Shown in pieces: positions 1-9,448 of a DNA stretch of 64,000 nt. The notes beneath the pieces were generated by a model that worked only from the letters and a program-made list of their open reading frames with translations, did not search any database and was not told where the DNA came from. The translations under genes and the position numbers were made by a program. Source of the stretch: Segetibacter aerophilus (GTDB lineage: Bacteria; Bacteroidota; Bacteroidia; Chitinophagales; Chitinophagaceae); the NCBI RefSeq assembly GCF_007991655.1, contig NZ_BJYT01000001.1:310001-374000 (forward strand). The letters are read 5' to 3'. The first letter of the stretch is position 1; the number at the start of each line of letters is the position of its first letter.

Positions 1-2
1 AG

Positions 3-335
3 CTCCTGTATAACATCAAATCAAAAGGTGAAGTTGGAAAGTACTTAGCAGGAAAAATTGAAGCTATTATGAACAGGATTGGTAAGTTCGGGTTGAACAT
101 TGGCGAGACGTACGTAATGGGTGATAGCCCTCTCGTATTGCTTACGGCTTTGCAATCTTCTTTTGAAGCTGATCCCTCGTCGAGCCGGTATGTAATAAAG
201 CTGGCGCCGAGAATTAATGACAGAGGCGACTATGAGTTTAATGATAAGGGTCGAAACATAAGGGTATATGATTGGCTTGATACTAACCTAATGTTTAGTG
301 ACTTCTTTGCGAAGCTTTCATTGTTTTCTAGATAA
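3..335 (+). CDS. C-terminal part of a nucleoside hydrolase-like protein (5' end outside window)
   Basis: The frame is open from the first bases of the window to a TAG at 333-335, giving about 110 C-terminal residues. The motif GDSPLVLLTALQSSFEADPS and the ending LDTNLMFSDFFAKL match the C-terminus of Bacteroidota proteins annotated as inosine/uridine-type nucleoside N-ribohydrolases, as I remember that family. The substrate-binding N-terminal Asp cluster lies outside the window, so catalytic competence cannot be judged. The next gene, a sulfatase, starts 28 bp downstream on the same strand, so the two may be co-transcribed. The assignment rests only on the C-terminal block; another carbohydrate-active family sharing this tail is possible. 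Confidence 0.6.
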   Translation, partial: LLYNIKSKGEVGKYLAGKIEAIMNRIGKFGLNIGETYVMGDSPLVLLTALQSSFEADPSSSRYVIKLAPRINDRGDYEFNDKGRNIRVYDWLDTNLMFSDFFAKLSLFSR

Positions 336-363
336 GTTTACCGTAACTGTAAATTTTTTAAAA

Positions 364-1833
364 ATGTCTGGTACTAGTTTGCAGGCTTTCCTCACAATTA
401 TTCTGAGCGCTTTTTTGGTTAATGTTTCTGACGCACGACCAGGCAAGCAATCACGTCCCAATATTATTTTAATTGTATCAGACGATCATGGTCGTGAAGC
501 TGTTGGTTGTTATGGGAATAAGGTCGTGAAAACACCCAACATAGATCGACTAGCTTCTGAAGGTACCCGCTTTTCAAACGCTTTCTGCACGGTGTCAAGT
601 TGCAGCCCAAGTCGGTCCGCTATTCTCACAGGTATGCAAAGTCATTCAAACGGAATGTACGGTTTGGAGCACCAGGAGCATCATTTCAGTTCTTTCGATA
701 AAATTCTTTCTCTGCCGGTGTTGCTTGAAAAGGCTGGTTATCGCACAGCCCGTATTGGCAAACTGCATGTAGCTCCGGAACCTGTTTATCATTTCCAAAA
801 AGTTTTGCAGGAGGGAGCGGTTAACAACCCCGCGTCTATCGGAAGAAGCCCGGTAGAAATGGCCGATCTTTGTAGCCCAGTGTTTAGTGAGTCTTCTGAA
901 CAACCTTTTTTTTTATATTATGCTACCGATGATCCCCATCGTAGTAACAGTGTGCTTGCGAATGGTACTCCGTTTTTTGATGGCTCCCGGCCAAATGCTT
1001 TTGGCAATCGAACGCAAGCCTATCCTATGGTCGTAGAAAACACCTTCAATCCTGCTAATGTAGTTGTACCATCTTTTTTACCTGATACCAGGGCTTGTCG
1101 CGAAGAGCTGGCGCAATATTACCAGGCAATTAGCAGGATGGACCAGGGCGTTGGTCGCCTCATTAGTAATTTAAAAGCTGCCGGTAAATATGAGCAAACG
1201 GTCATTATTTATATCTCTGATAACGGCTCACCCTTTCCTGGTTCAAAGACTAATCTTTACGAGCCTGGTATGAGGTTGCCTTGTATCGTTAAGCTACCAA
1301 ATGCTAGCAGGAAAAATTTTGTAAATGATGCCATGATTTCATGGGTTGACATAACTCCAACCATTTTAGATTTCGCTGACTTTACTGGTAGTATTAAACA
1401 ATTCCAGGGAAGATCTTTTAAAAACATAATAGAGCAGGAAACAGTGAAAGGATGGGATGAAGTATACGCATCGCACAGTTTTCATGAAGTGATGATGTAC
1501 TACCCCATGCGGGTATTACGTGAAAGACGTTATAAGCTCATTTATAATATCGCCTGGAAATTACAGTACCCAATGGCGCTTGATCTTTACCAATCTTACA
1601 CATGGCAAAGTATCACAAAAACTAAGAGCGGCAAGTTGGGACAAAGGACCGTTCAGTCTTACCTACAGCGCCCAAAGTTCGAGTTATATGATTTGGATAA
1701 GGACCCAAATGAATTGAACAACCTGGCTGATAATGTTGGTTACAAGCATGAATTAAAAAGAATGCAGGACAAGCTCAGACATTTCCAGGAAAGGACGCAC
1801 GATATGTGGCTTTCGAAATGGAATTATGAATGA
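364..1833 (+). CDS. Secreted sulfatase, N-sulfoglucosamine sulfohydrolase (sulfamidase)-like
   Basis: A 489-residue sulfatase with a signal peptide (about residues 1-24, hydrophobic LQAFLTIILSAFLV). The metal-binding Asp pair is D40-D41 in SDDHG. The formylglycine motif is C80-S-P-S-R84, so this is a Cys-type sulfatase that needs maturation by a formylglycine-generating enzyme. A DPH motif (TDDPHR) and DNGSPFPG follow, as in heparan N-sulfatases, and a C-terminal ELYDLDKDPNEL block is typical of the S1 family. It would remove sulfate from sugars in the periplasm or outside the cell. The frame is open back to 298, but that start overlaps the upstream gene and would put 22 polar residues before the signal, so I chose 364. 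No partner anaerobic maturase is visible in the window. Confidence 0.85.
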   Translation: MSGTSLQAFLTIILSAFLVNVSDARPGKQSRPNIILIVSDDHGREAVGCYGNKVVKTPNIDRLASEGTRFSNAFCTVSSCSPSRSAILTGMQSHSNGMYGLEHQEHHFSSFDKILSLPVLLEKAGYRTARIGKLHVAPEPVYHFQKVLQEGAVNNPASIGRSPVEMADLCSPVFSESSEQPFFLYYATDDPHRSNSVLANGTPFFDGSRPNAFGNRTQAYPMVVENTFNPANVVVPSFLPDTRACREELAQYYQAISRMDQGVGRLISNLKAAGKYEQTVIIYISDNGSPFPGSKTNLYEPGMRLPCIVKLPNASRKNFVNDAMISWVDITPTILDFADFTGSIKQFQGRSFKNIIEQETVKGWDEVYASHSFHEVMMYYPMRVLRERRYKLIYNIAWKLQYPMALDLYQSYTWQSITKTKSGKLGQRTVQSYLQRPKFELYDLDKDPNELNNLADNVGYKHELKRMQDKLRHFQERTHDMWLSKWNYE

Positions 1834-1866
1834 AATAATTTTTACGTCAACTAGCCGTAATGATAC

Positions 1867-2445
1867 TTACTTAGGTTCGACCTGCAGTTCCTTTTCTTCA
1901 ATAAAAGCATAGCAGATCATATGGCAGATATGCATATGACAATCTTCAACGCGACCGTAGTGAACGGAATCAATAGTAACGCTATGGTCGGCAAGCTCTG
2001 CTAGTTTGCCTCTTTTTGCGCCTACTAATGCAATTGAATAAACCTGGTTTTGTTTACACCATTCCACCGCTTTGACAAGGTTTGGCGAGTTACCACTTAC
2101 ACTCATTGTAAAAACGATGTCTCCCGGGCGTGCATAGTTTTGCAACTGGCGGAGGAAAACGTCGTCATAAGAATAGTCATTTCCTATTGCTGTTATCCAA
2201 CTAACGTTGTCGTTGATTGAAAGGCAGCGAAAGCGGCGATAGGTAAAGTCAGATGCACCCTTGCCCAGGTCTGTTATAAAATGTGAAGCATTTGCTGCAC
2301 TTCCTCCGTTTCCAAAAACAAAGATTTGCCTGTCTTCCCGCAATGCTCTTTGAAAAGTAGAAATAATTTTATCTACCTCTTCAACTGGTATAGACTCTAA
2401 TGCATGTTTGTGATCGTTGATATAATTCTGAACAAAATCTTTCAT
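1867..2445 (-). CDS. SIS-domain sugar-phosphate isomerase, GmhA-like
   Basis: A 192-residue single SIS (sugar isomerase) domain protein. The phosphate-binding loop FGNGGSAANASH lies near residues 44-55, followed by SINDN and AIGNDYSYDDVF, and by a second Ser-rich loop MSVSGNSPN. All are typical of sedoheptulose-7-phosphate isomerase (GmhA) and related proteins. The C-terminal EDCHMHICHMICYAFIE helix matches the family helix carrying the His ligand. It is cytoplasmic and probably isomerises or binds a ketose/aldose phosphate. It lies 17 bp downstream of a ROK-family kinase on the same strand, so the pair may phosphorylate and then isomerise one sugar. A true role in heptose synthesis is not supported because no other heptose genes are nearby. 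Confidence 0.8.
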   Translation of the reverse strand: MKDFVQNYINDHKHALESIPVEEVDKIISTFQRALREDRQIFVFGNGGSAANASHFITDLGKGASDFTYRRFRCLSINDNVSWITAIGNDYSYDDVFLRQLQNYARPGDIVFTMSVSGNSPNLVKAVEWCKQNQVYSIALVGAKRGKLAELADHSVTIDSVHYGRVEDCHMHICHMICYAFIEEKELQVEPK

Positions 2446-2462
2446 ATCGTTATCGTTTTGGT

Positions 2463-3422
2463 TTATGTGTTAATTGATTTCTTATAAAGTTGAGCAGCTT
2501 CTTTTGCAAGTTCAAGAGCTCCCACCGGTACAACATCTTCAACAAGCGAAGCTGTTACAATAGTTGGAGCAGGCAGCAAGGCCTTAAGAAGATAATCCGG
2601 CAGTTTTTCAATAATGGGTAATCTGAGATGGTCTTTCAGCAATGACAGACCACCACCAATAATTATGATTTCGGGATTAAAAAGATGAACGACATGCGAC
2701 AAGCCAAAAGAAATATCATCGGCTACTTCGTTCAAAATTGTAATAGCATCGCCGTCTTTTTCTGCCAAAGCGGGAGTAAGAAGATAAGCTTCCGGAGCAT
2801 TTGAGTTTTTAGACAATTGAGCAAGCCTGCTTTCAGGATGCGTGGCTATATGTTCCCTTACTTTTTTGTTGACCGCCCAACCCGAACACCGACTTTCGAT
2901 GGTAGATCCGTTTTTGTCGAGTCGGATATGACCAATCTCAACTTCACCCGGCGTTCGCCCATGATAAATTCTTTGATTGATGACCATTCCGCCACCGATG
3001 CCACTCCCTATGGTCATATAAAAGACTGTGTTGTAATCTTTGCCGCATCCATGAATCGCTTCTGCAAGGGCTGCAGTATTTGCATCGTTGTCAATAGCCA
3101 CAGGTAGGCCCAACAATTCTTGCAGCCATGTTTTTAAATTGAAATTTCCCCAGCCTTCAATTTGATGAGATAATTGAATAGCACCTGTCTTCCAATCTAC
3201 CGGGCCACCAAAGCCAACTCCGATAGCTTTCACCTTATTTTCCAACAATAACTTTTCTATTCCTTCCTTAATCTGATTTTGTATTCCGGGCGCTCCTTCT
3301 TGTGGATTTATCGAATATCGAATTCTCTCTTTAATTGCTCCAAACCTATCACCGGTAACCAGTTGCAGTTTAGTGCCTCCAATTTCAATTCCGATAAAAA
3401 TGTCGTCATTCGCTGCCAGCAT
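2463..3422 (-). CDS. ROK-family sugar kinase-like protein with degenerate zinc motif
   Basis: 319 residues with the ROK fold. The N-terminal phosphate loop is GIEIGGTK (11-18), GFGGPVD follows near 71-76, and the catalytic region is DNDAN (111-115) with D113 as the expected base. GSGIGGGMV (139-147) is the second phosphate motif. The usual ROK zinc signature H-x(n)-CxCGxxGCxE is not intact: H165 of GHIRL is present, but the Cys cluster is reduced to ESRCSGW with the single Cys179. The protein therefore belongs to a divergent ROK subgroup, and the sugar (glucose, N-acetylmannosamine or other) cannot be assigned. It is the first gene of a two-gene minus-strand unit with the SIS isomerase 17 bp downstream. 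Confidence 0.8.
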   Translation of the reverse strand: MLAANDDIFIGIEIGGTKLQLVTGDRFGAIKERIRYSINPQEGAPGIQNQIKEGIEKLLLENKVKAIGVGFGGPVDWKTGAIQLSHQIEGWGNFNLKTWLQELLGLPVAIDNDANTAALAEAIHGCGKDYNTVFYMTIGSGIGGGMVINQRIYHGRTPGEVEIGHIRLDKNGSTIESRCSGWAVNKKVREHIATHPESRLAQLSKNSNAPEAYLLTPALAEKDGDAITILNEVADDISFGLSHVVHLFNPEIIIIGGGLSLLKDHLRLPIIEKLPDYLLKALLPAPTIVTASLVEDVVPVGALELAKEAAQLYKKSINT

Positions 3423-3512
3423 AAACAGTATGGTAAATGGATCGCCAAATTAGAATAATAACTTGATTGACATGATCGTTTTTGAAGAAAGGCAGAAATA
3501 CTTTTTAAAAGC

Positions 3513-4280
3513 TTAAAAGGCGTGCTTTTCGGGTAAGAACTTCCAATATCTTTTAGGCATGTGCTGTATATGAAGTTTCATGTTTTTCCTCGCGGCTATG
3601 TTTACGCTGGCAAAATATTGCTGCCATAATCTTTGATACAGTTCTTCCTTTTCGTCGGTTATAATTTCAATATTTTTTCCTTTGTTGGTTTGCTCATCAA
3701 ACGACATCACAACATTTTCTACAACAGAAAGATTATAGTAGATACCATAGTTTCTGCTGCTATCGTAAATCAGCCAACGTTGATCGGCATATCGTTCTTT
3801 AAAATGTTTCTGAATAAGTGGCAACACATTAAAGTCAGGCTGACAAATGGCATAATATAAATTATCCGCAGTCAATTGAAAACGAACAAAGGCTTCCATT
3901 CGATGACTTTCGCGGTATACTCTTTTTGCTGTTTGAGCGACCTTTAAAACTGTAGCATTAGAATAATCTCTTTCGATACTTTGCTTGCTGTTGAGCGTGT
4001 ATTGTACATAACTCAATAATACGTTTTCAATTCCTTTTTCTTCTGATAAAAACGTTTTGTATAACGCTGATAGGGCAGAAGTGGAAAGTTTTGCAGCAAG
4101 GCCTTTCCATACTCTTGTAAATTTTTGTTGGTCAAACTGACTCTCCCGATGTTTATTGAAAACGTTTGGCTGGAAGAGCTCTTTCTTACAAATTTCTACG
4201 TCAGCAAATTTGTATTCATACACTTCAAATACAACCGTCAGCCAACCTTCAAAAGTGCCATCGTAAGTAATGGTGACCAT
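3513..4280 (-). CDS. TIGR03915-family putative DNA repair/metabolism protein
   Basis: 255 residues. The opening ITYDGTFEGWLTVVFEVYE is the hallmark start of the TIGR03915 family (DUF4130 domain), and the conserved HRMEAFVRFQ, DQRWLIYDSSRNYGIYYN and LWQQYFASVNIAARKN blocks follow. Known context: this domain is found beside, or fused to, uracil-DNA glycosylase-like UdgX proteins and next to a partner radical-SAM protein. A role in DNA repair or modification is therefore inferred by context rather than demonstrated. Here the partner gene is immediately upstream: its TAG stop is directly followed by this ATG with no spacer, which suggests translational coupling. The end KRYWKFLPEK is also typical. 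Confidence 0.85.
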   Translation of the reverse strand: MVTITYDGTFEGWLTVVFEVYEYKFADVEICKKELFQPNVFNKHRESQFDQQKFTRVWKGLAAKLSTSALSALYKTFLSEEKGIENVLLSYVQYTLNSKQSIERDYSNATVLKVAQTAKRVYRESHRMEAFVRFQLTADNLYYAICQPDFNVLPLIQKHFKERYADQRWLIYDSSRNYGIYYNLSVVENVVMSFDEQTNKGKNIEIITDEKEELYQRLWQQYFASVNIAARKNMKLHIQHMPKRYWKFLPEKHAF

Positions 4281-5537
4281 CTAAAACAATTTAAGTTGCG
4301 GAGAGAAGTTCGGCGTATACTTACTTGTTCCCGATTGCAAAATTCGCTCTTTGATTTGTTGAGGCATCCAATCTTTAAAACTAAAATGATCGCTTTGACA
4401 AGTAACAAAATTGCGGGCCCTGTTAACAGCGATGCCAAACTTCTTCAAATTGTCCCAACTTAATTTATTAAACTTTCGGGCAGCTACAATCTTATTAGCC
4501 GAGCTAACCCCAATCCCTGGAATACGCATGATCATAGAAAGATCTGCTTTATTAATATCAAGAGGAAACAAGTGAAGGTTGCGAAGTGCCCAGCTCAGCT
4601 TAGGATCAATATCAGTATCGAGCAAGGGGTTGTCGTAGTTTACAATTTCTTCCACCTTAAAACCGTAGAAGCGTAAAAGCCAATCAGCCTGGTATAGCCG
4701 ATTCTCCCTGATCATAGGAACCGGAGTTCCGATAGCAGGAAGGCGATTATCATTGCTGATAGGAACGTACCCGGAATAATACACCCGCTTCAGTTTCATC
4801 TTCTCGTAAAACTGGTTCGCCATCCACAAAATCTGCATATCATTTTCAGGCGTTGCTCCAATCACCATTTGAGTGCTTTGTCCTGCCGGGGCAAACAACG
4901 GTGCCTTTTTAAAGAGCCTCTTTTCTTCCCGGTTTTCCTCAATTGCCCCTTTCAGGTATTTCATGGGAGCAATCATATCTTTCCGGTTCTTGTCGGGCGC
5001 TAATAACTTCAGACTTTGCTCCGTTGGCATCTCCACGTTTACGCTTAATCGATCAGCATACAAGCCTGCTTCTTTCAACAACTCATCACTTGCTCCCGGG
5101 ATGGCTTTAAGATGTATGTAACCATTGAAGTTGTGCTCGTGTCTTAATTTCTTTGCAATTCGTACCAATCGTTCCATCGTATAATCAGCATTTTTAAAAA
5201 TGCCTGAACTAAGGAACAATCCCTCAATATAATTCCGGCGATAAAAATTGATGGTTAAATCAACTACTTCCTGCACAGTAAAAGCCGCGCGCTTAATGTC
5301 GTTGCTTTTGCGACTTACACAGTACGCACAATCAAAAATGCAGTGGTTGGTAAGCAAAATTTTTAAGAGTGAGACGCATCGTCCATCTTCAGTGTAAGCA
5401 TGACAGATACCCACGCCTTTAGAATTTCCCAATCCTTTATTTTCGTTTTTCCGACTGCTCCCGCTCGAAGAACACGATACATCATATTTGGCTGCGTCAG
5501 CAAGTATAGAAAGTTTTTCGGTTAGCCTTTCACTCAT
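4281..5537 (-). CDS. Putative DNA modification/repair radical SAM protein (TIGR03916 family)
   Basis: 418 residues. The radical-SAM cluster motif CxxxCxxC is C66-IFD-C70-AY-C73. A further Cys-containing N-terminal block (GVGICHAY, DGRC) is characteristic of this family. The C-terminus carries a helix-hairpin-helix segment (INKADLSMIMRIPGIGVSSANKIV, roughly residues 330-355), which implies nucleic-acid binding. It would use S-adenosylmethionine and a 4Fe-4S cluster to act on DNA, resembling spore photoproduct lyase in general plan; the substrate is unknown. It forms a tight pair with the TIGR03915 gene (stop and start codons abut). The start at 5537 is preceded by AT-rich DNA with a likely promoter but no clear ribosome-binding site. 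Confidence 0.87.
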   Translation of the reverse strand: MSERLTEKLSILADAAKYDVSCSSSGSSRKNENKGLGNSKGVGICHAYTEDGRCVSLLKILLTNHCIFDCAYCVSRKSNDIKRAAFTVQEVVDLTINFYRRNYIEGLFLSSGIFKNADYTMERLVRIAKKLRHEHNFNGYIHLKAIPGASDELLKEAGLYADRLSVNVEMPTEQSLKLLAPDKNRKDMIAPMKYLKGAIEENREEKRLFKKAPLFAPAGQSTQMVIGATPENDMQILWMANQFYEKMKLKRVYYSGYVPISNDNRLPAIGTPVPMIRENRLYQADWLLRFYGFKVEEIVNYDNPLLDTDIDPKLSWALRNLHLFPLDINKADLSMIMRIPGIGVSSANKIVAARKFNKLSWDNLKKFGIAVNRARNFVTCQSDHFSFKDWMPQQIKERILQSGTSKYTPNFSPQLKLF

Positions 5538-5587
5538 TCTAATAGTATTAGTACAAATATACTATAAATGTTAGTAAAAGGATCTAA

Positions 5588-5612
5588 ACAAAAAGGCAAT
5601 TAAATGCCTTCT
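5588..5612 (-). terminator. Probable rho-independent terminator downstream of the TIM-barrel gene
   Basis: On the minus strand AAGGCA - TTTAAT - TGCCTT forms a 6-bp stem followed by a T-run (TTTTTG). It lies about 130 bp past the stop of the minus-strand gene ending at 5740 and before the radical-SAM gene. Confidence 0.5.
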
Positions 5613-5646
5613 TGTACTTGAAAGATTTGCTTGTCAACTTTGGAAA

Positions 5647-5680
5647 CTTAATTCAACATTGTTGTGTCACATACTTGTAC
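5647..5680 (+). repeat. Short dispersed repeat, copy A
   Basis: A 34-bp intergenic segment containing ACATTGTTGTGTCAC. It aligns with two other intergenic segments at 15569-15602 (minus orientation) and 17741-17774 (plus). It shares CTTAATTCAACAT with copy B and ACTTG-AC at the 3' end with copy C. It sits between the TIM-barrel gene and its probable terminator. Confidence 0.6.
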
Positions 5681-5739
5681 TCTGGTCTATCCGTTCCGCC
5701 AATCTAAGAATTGGGTTAGGAACATAAACTGGGCTCCAT

Positions 5740-6564
5740 CTATAATTTTTTCAAATATTGCATATCGTCTGTTAAACTCTCTAAAGCTGAAGAAGAGTAC
5801 TCTTCCTGTTCTACGAAATAATATTTCATTCCAGCTTTATCCCCGTTTTTCAACAGCTTTTTAATATCCACGCCTCCTTTTCCAAATTCAACACTATTCT
5901 TTTTTGTGAGATCCATATCTTTCAAATGCCACAGAGGAAAACGATCAGGATATTTTTCAAAGTACTTGAATGGATCATTTCCAGTTACCACTAACCAACC
6001 AAGATCCATTTCCATCTTTACCAACTTTGGATCTGTTCTATCCAGCAAAATATCATACAACACTTGTCCGTCCACTTTTTCAAACTCTTCTTCGTGGTTG
6101 TGATAACCAAAAATAAGGTTCCTTTTCTTACAATCTTCTGCCGCTTTATTAAAAATATCAGCTGTCTTTTGATAATTTTCAACCGTCTGCCCGTGCGATG
6201 GCATTGAGGAGCAAATCAAATAGGTTTGCCCGGCTTCAGCCGCATCGTCCACTGATTTTAGCCAGTCTTTATCTATTCCTACATGCCCACTTCTAACAGT
6301 CATCCCAAGATCAGATGCAATTTTTCTGATCTCCTTGGGGGCTAGTCCATAGTAATTTCCTTTTTGGCTTCTTGCCGACTCCAATTCTTTGTAGCCAATT
6401 TTCGCAAGTTTCTCTAATGTGCCTTTTGCATCAGCTAACATTTCTTTCCTTACTGAATAGAGTTGAACTCCTACATTTTTTGTTTTCCTAAATTCTGCGG
6501 GCAGCATAAAAGTACCGGCCGCAAAAGTTCCCGAAGTTTTAATGAAGTCACGTCGTGATAGCAT
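5740..6564 (-). CDS. Tat-exported sugar phosphate isomerase/epimerase-like TIM-barrel protein
   Basis: 274 residues. The N-terminus MLSRRDFIKTSGTFAAGTFM is a twin-arginine signal (SRRDFIK), so it is probably exported folded. The rest is an AP-endonuclease-2/xylose isomerase-like TIM barrel, with typical metal-ligand positions in GYHNHEEEF, MEMDLGW, LWHLKD and FVEQEEY. Family knowledge: exported members of this group in Bacteroidota accompany DUF1080 and Gfo/Idh/MocA proteins and include enzymes acting on 3-keto-sugar or glycal intermediates. That role here is inference. It is a single gene with a likely terminator downstream. Simple sugar isomerisation or epimerisation is the alternative. Confidence 0.8.
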   Translation of the reverse strand: MLSRRDFIKTSGTFAAGTFMLPAEFRKTKNVGVQLYSVRKEMLADAKGTLEKLAKIGYKELESARSQKGNYYGLAPKEIRKIASDLGMTVRSGHVGIDKDWLKSVDDAAEAGQTYLICSSMPSHGQTVENYQKTADIFNKAAEDCKKRNLIFGYHNHEEEFEKVDGQVLYDILLDRTDPKLVKMEMDLGWLVVTGNDPFKYFEKYPDRFPLWHLKDMDLTKKNSVEFGKGGVDIKKLLKNGDKAGMKYYFVEQEEYSSSALESLTDDMQYLKKL

Positions 6565-6801
6565 AAGATGACAATCTTTAAGAGTTTAAATAAAAGCGAC
6601 TACACGCATACCGAAAAGGTGGTTATGGTGAAGACTTGAAGTTATTGATAATTGGTAAAGTAGCGTTGAAAATTATAGTATCCCTATGTTTCTTCGACTT
6701 GGGCAATGGTATAATTTATCATTACTTCCAACGTTGTTAAACTCGGTAACTTTTCATACCTAACCTTATTTTTACCGCTTAAACAGTTTCAGAACTTTTC
6801 T

Positions 6802-9218
6802 ATGCAGGTAACATCGGGTCTTTTGTCAAAATGTATTGTGATGTTGGTCCTGACAGCATGTAGCCTCCACGTTCTTGCTCAGCACAGTTCAGTCACCGTT
6901 ATTGTTGTTGATGAAAAAAAACTCCCAATACCTTTTGCGACAGTAAGAGCAAGTCTGCCAAGCGACTCTACCAAAAGCACCCAGAAGATTACCGACAGCA
7001 GTGGTGTTGCAGTGCTTCAACTTACACCAGGCTCAAGTTACCTCTTCAAGATTTCTTCTGTTGGTTACACTCAAACCGAAAAGAACGTTATGGTCACCGG
7101 TAATAATATATTCACGGTTACAGCAAGGGCAGAGGCGAAGGCTGTCGGCTCAGTAACGGTAACCGCTACAAAACCGATTATGCGACAGGAGGATGACAAG
7201 ACAATTGTAGACCCTGAAAACCTCGCGGCAAGTAGTACAAATGCTTTCGAAATACTGGAAAAGATACCAGGTTTGTATGTCGACCAGGATGGTAATGTGT
7301 ATTTAAGTAGTATCACCCCCGCAAAAATTTATATTAACGGCCGCGAACAGAGAATGAGCACAACCGACATTGCCACGATGCTTAAAAGTCTGCCTCCTGG
7401 TTCTATTTTACATGTGGAAATTTTGCGGACACCATCTGCTAAATATGATGCGAGCGGTGGAGGAGGAATTGTAAATGTCGTCCTAAAAAAAGGCGTTCGA
7501 ATTGGTTTGACCGGAAGTTTAAATACAGGATTTAACCAGGGTGTTTATGGAAATCAGTTTGCGGGTATAAGCCTTAATAATAGCGCGGGTAAATTAAATA
7601 GTTATATCAACGTACAGACTAGCCGGCGAAATAGTTATGATCAAATTAAAACTGATCGATTGTTTGCTGCAGACTCAATACTAAAACAAGATGCCTATAC
7701 CCGGTATCCGGGTAATACCTTTTATGTGGGTGGAGGATTTGGGTATGAATTAAGTAAGAAGTGGGAGGTCACTTATGATGGTAGAATAAGCCTTAGTAAT
7801 TCGAAAAATAATACCGTTAACGGATCTGAAATTTCAAAAATCAGCTCAAAGGAGGTAGTAACCAGCAACATTGCTAATGTTCAAACCGAAGCAAACAGTA
7901 GTTCCCTTTCTCAAAGTATTTCAACAAAATTCAAAATTGATAGCGCCGGTTCTGAATGGACAAATGATCTTTCATATACAGCAAACCCTAACACATCCAG
8001 CCAGAACTTCAACACAGGTTTTATTATTCCAAGCCGTTCGCCCTCTGCCGGCAATGGGGATGTCAACACAAAATTTAATTTTTTGAGCCTTGCGTCTAAC
8101 GTACTGTTTAAACTTCCGAAGAAGATCGTGGTAGAAACAGGCTTTAAATCAACTTTAATCGGTTTTAAAAATAACGCGGAGTATTTCAGAAAGGTAAATG
8201 GAAGTAGTGTTGTCGATAATTTTCGCACCGCGGGTTTCAGATATAGTGAGAATATAAATTCAGGCTACTTTCAAGCTTCTAAGAACATAAAAGGAATAAT
8301 CATAAAAGCGGGGGTGCGGGCAGAAAACACCAATATGGAAGGAAAACAACTGGTGCCCAAAGACACCTCTTTCAACATACACCGCACCGATCTGTTTCCT
8401 TACGTGTATGTCAGCCGGAACCTAATGACCATAATGGGCTACGAACTGAAGGGCTATCTTGTTTATCGTCGCACTATCAGCCGTCCTTCGTACGATTTAT
8501 TGAACCCTTTCCCAAGATATATTGACCCTTATCTGTTTGAAACCGGTAATCCCGCCCTGAGACCTCAGTTCACGCAAAACTATGAGGCTAACATTTCGGT
8601 AAATGAAAGGCCAATCTTTGCCCTTGGAGTAAATAACACTAAAGACATTTTACGAATGTAATCTACCAGGCGGATAGCAGTAGAAGTCTTGCATATCGTA
8701 CGTATGACAACCTGGGTACCAATAAGGAGATGTATTTTAGAATATTAGGGGCAATACCAGGCAAGAAGTATTTTGTTGTGGCCGGTGCCCAGTATAATCA
8801 GAATTTTTACAACGGCTTGTATGAAAGTAAACCGCTCTCGTTTAAAAGGGCCAGCTGGTCTGTTTTTACATACCAGACTTTAAAGATTACGCCGACTACT
8901 CAACTAACTCTTAACGGCTTTGCAAGGTTCAACGGGCAGCTCCAGTTTTATGAATTGAGTTCTTTTGGCGCTCTCAACCTGAGCTTAAACCAGCAGTTTC
9001 TAAACAAAAAATTAATGGTTTCTATCAGCGCCACAGATATTTTATTTACAAATAACAACAGGTTCAGTCTCAGCGAGGGAACGGTAAATGCGGCAGGTTA
9101 TCGCGAGGCAGATACACGACGTGTGGGCGTAAACATCCGTTATAATTTTGGCTTCAGAAAAAAGGAGGAGAGTAATCTCTTTAATATTGAGAGCCCCGAT
9201 AAGCCGAATAATCCCTAA
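6802..9218 (+). pseudogene. Outer-membrane beta-barrel receptor (OMP_b-brl_3 type), frameshifted
   Basis: Signal peptide (1-27, ending SLHVLAQ), then a carboxypeptidase-regulatory-like domain (about 30-105), a TonB plug-like region (KIPGLYVDQDGNVYLSS, ILRTPSAKYDASGGGGIVNV) and a beta barrel. Reading stops at 8661 (NNTKDILRM-stop), but the next frame continues without a gap as FTNVIYQADSSRSLAYRTYDN to 9218 and ends in RRVGVNIRYNFGF, a barrel C-terminus. Inserting one T in the run 8648-8651 (ATTTTACG) restores NTKDIFTNVIYQ, the sequence expected for the family, and gives about 805 residues. The gene is therefore whole apart from one missing base. That can be an assembly error or a recent inactivating mutation. 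The likely role is outer-membrane uptake or an orphan TonB-family barrel; the substrate is unknown. Confidence 0.85.
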
Positions 9219-9448
9219 AGGTTTAACACTTTTCAACACCAGTTTGCCCTAACAACGAAATCGACACAACTCCTTCATTGCGTGATTTATATCGCCGTTA
9301 ATCATTTTAAACTAATTCCTACACTAGAAAGTCTTATTATTTTTTGCATATCGTAGAGGGAGACGGATAGGTATCTTAAGTATTTTTACGGTATATTCAT
9401 ACGACGTTGAATACGAATTTTAAATAATATCTAGATAATATTAGTAAG

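Noticed and set aside
298-363. Upstream start of the sulfatase
   Set aside because: It overlaps the preceding gene by 38 bp and would put 22 residues before a good signal peptide.
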